Positions 63,651-64,000 of a stretch of 64,000 nucleotides of DNA are shown here, one piece after another. Position numbers and translations under genes: made by a program. Source of the stretch: Calothrix sp. PCC 7103 (GTDB taxonomy: Bacteria > Cyanobacteriota > Cyanobacteriia > Cyanobacteriales > Nostocaceae); contig NZ_KB217478.1 in assembly GCF_000331305.1 (NCBI RefSeq), positions 6,621,646 to 6,685,645 of the forward strand, given 5' to 3'. Numbering within the stretch: the first letter of the stretch is position 1; every line of letters begins with the position of its first letter. The notes beneath the pieces are model-generated. The model did no database searches. It was not told the origin of the DNA and saw nothing but the letters and a program-made list of their open reading frames with translations.

Positions 63651-64000
63651 TTACCAGCTACATATTCGTAGTACTTTGTGTCGAAATAATTGATAAGCAT
63701 AGCCAGAAAAGTGAGCAGTGGGCATGGTTATTAAAGCTACTCCACAGAAAAACCAGCGGATCAGGAATGAGGGGTTCTCTTTTTCTTTACTTCTCCAAAT
63801 TTCTGTATTAAAGTTGTTATGAAACTTCAAATTTACCCGTATACTTTCTATGAAAGGCAGTAGCAGACCAAATGGAATAAGTTCTATTGCGGGTACTCTT
63901 AACTGCGGGAATAATAAATCTACAAATAGCATGAAAAGTGTGATAGACATCATTAAAAATGGTAATTGCCCCCTCAATTGCAATTTGTCGGAATGCTTAG
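63651..64000 (-). CDS. Membrane protein, cut by the window edge
   Basis: The minus-strand frame is open from the stop at 63651 to the edge (at least 116 residues; LQLRGQLPF preceded by KHSDK). Two or three hydrophobic segments (FLMMSITLFMLFVDLLF, PAIELIPFGLLLPFIE, FLIRWFFCGVALITM). No motif. It is 41 bp upstream of the AlkP-superfamily gene, likely the same operon. It may begin outside the window. Confidence 0.6.
   Translation of the reverse strand, partial: KHSDKLQLRGQLPFLMMSITLFMLFVDLLFPQLRVPAIELIPFGLLLPFIESIRVNLKFHNNFNTEIWRSKEKENPSFLIRWFFCGVALITMPTAHFSGYAYQLFRHKVLRICSW

Noticed and set aside
1-64000. CRISPR arrays
   Set aside because: Repeats present are short palindromes or short tandem units; no regularly spaced repeat-spacer pattern was seen, and there are no cas genes.
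1-64000. tRNA or rRNA genes
   Set aside because: No cloverleaf-type T-loop with matching acceptor stem, and no conserved rRNA stretch, was recognised in any gap.

Overview
The window reads as chromosome of a filamentous, probably heterocyst-forming (Nostocales-type) cyanobacterium. Supporting markers are the rbcL-rbcX-rbcS operon, chlI for chlorophyll synthesis, cruF/cruG for myxoxanthophyll synthesis, lrtA, sucrose synthase, the NucA/NuiA nuclease-inhibitor pair, an RNase HI with a cyanobacterial C-terminal extension, a two-partner-secretion exoprotein, and several families of short palindromic repeats typical of these genomes. The DNA is AT-rich by eye. The usual cyanobacterial palindrome HIP1 (GCGATCGC) was not seen, whereas GGCGCC occurs about 100 times by hand count, so this genome appears to use an alternate HIP.

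Layout. 1-2800: a minus-strand glycan operon (GT2, GT4, start of an ABC exporter cut by the edge). 3080-7235: small protein, gloB, GT8 glycosyltransferase and a PAS-Crp regulator. 7236-9144: an IS4-type transposase bracketed by inverted 31-bp repeats. 9150-14616: a GH65 phosphorylase fused to beta-phosphoglucomutase, and sucrose synthase. 15389-22381: small protein, phosphatase-like protein, rnhA, cruG/cruF, membrane protein, rplU-rpmA, and an RlaP-type nucleotidyltransferase. 22634-26599: filamentous-haemagglutinin-like exoprotein. 26747-35181: chlI, a YoeB toxin-antitoxin pair, a NAGPA-domain protein, lrtA, lipB, and a divergently arranged basic/polar amino-acid ABC transporter (bgtA/bgtB type). 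35344-41471: a PIN toxin-antitoxin cassette between direct repeats, nuiA/nucA, a diiron protein, a 43-residue membrane protein, a LysM-lysozyme and thioredoxin. 41532-46721: prmA, serA, panB and a secreted beta-propeller. 47561-50902: rbcLXS and an SGNH hydrolase. 51786-64000: exopolysaccharide genes (Wzc-type tyrosine kinase, polyprenyl sugar transferase, galE, an AlkP-superfamily protein) interrupted by a toxin-antitoxin cluster (54113-56291), followed by a secreted-protein/outer-membrane-barrel pair of unknown function.

Themes. Surface polysaccharide synthesis recurs at both ends and at GT8/NAGPA/SGNH loci. Three further themes are alpha-glucoside and sucrose turnover, carbon fixation and pigment synthesis, and addiction or defence modules (YoeB, two PIN systems, a DUF433/DUF5615 pair, NucA/NuiA). 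At least five palindromic repeat families sit at gene 3' ends, and several supply the stop codon of the neighbouring gene. No rRNA, tRNA, CRISPR array or prophage was recognised.
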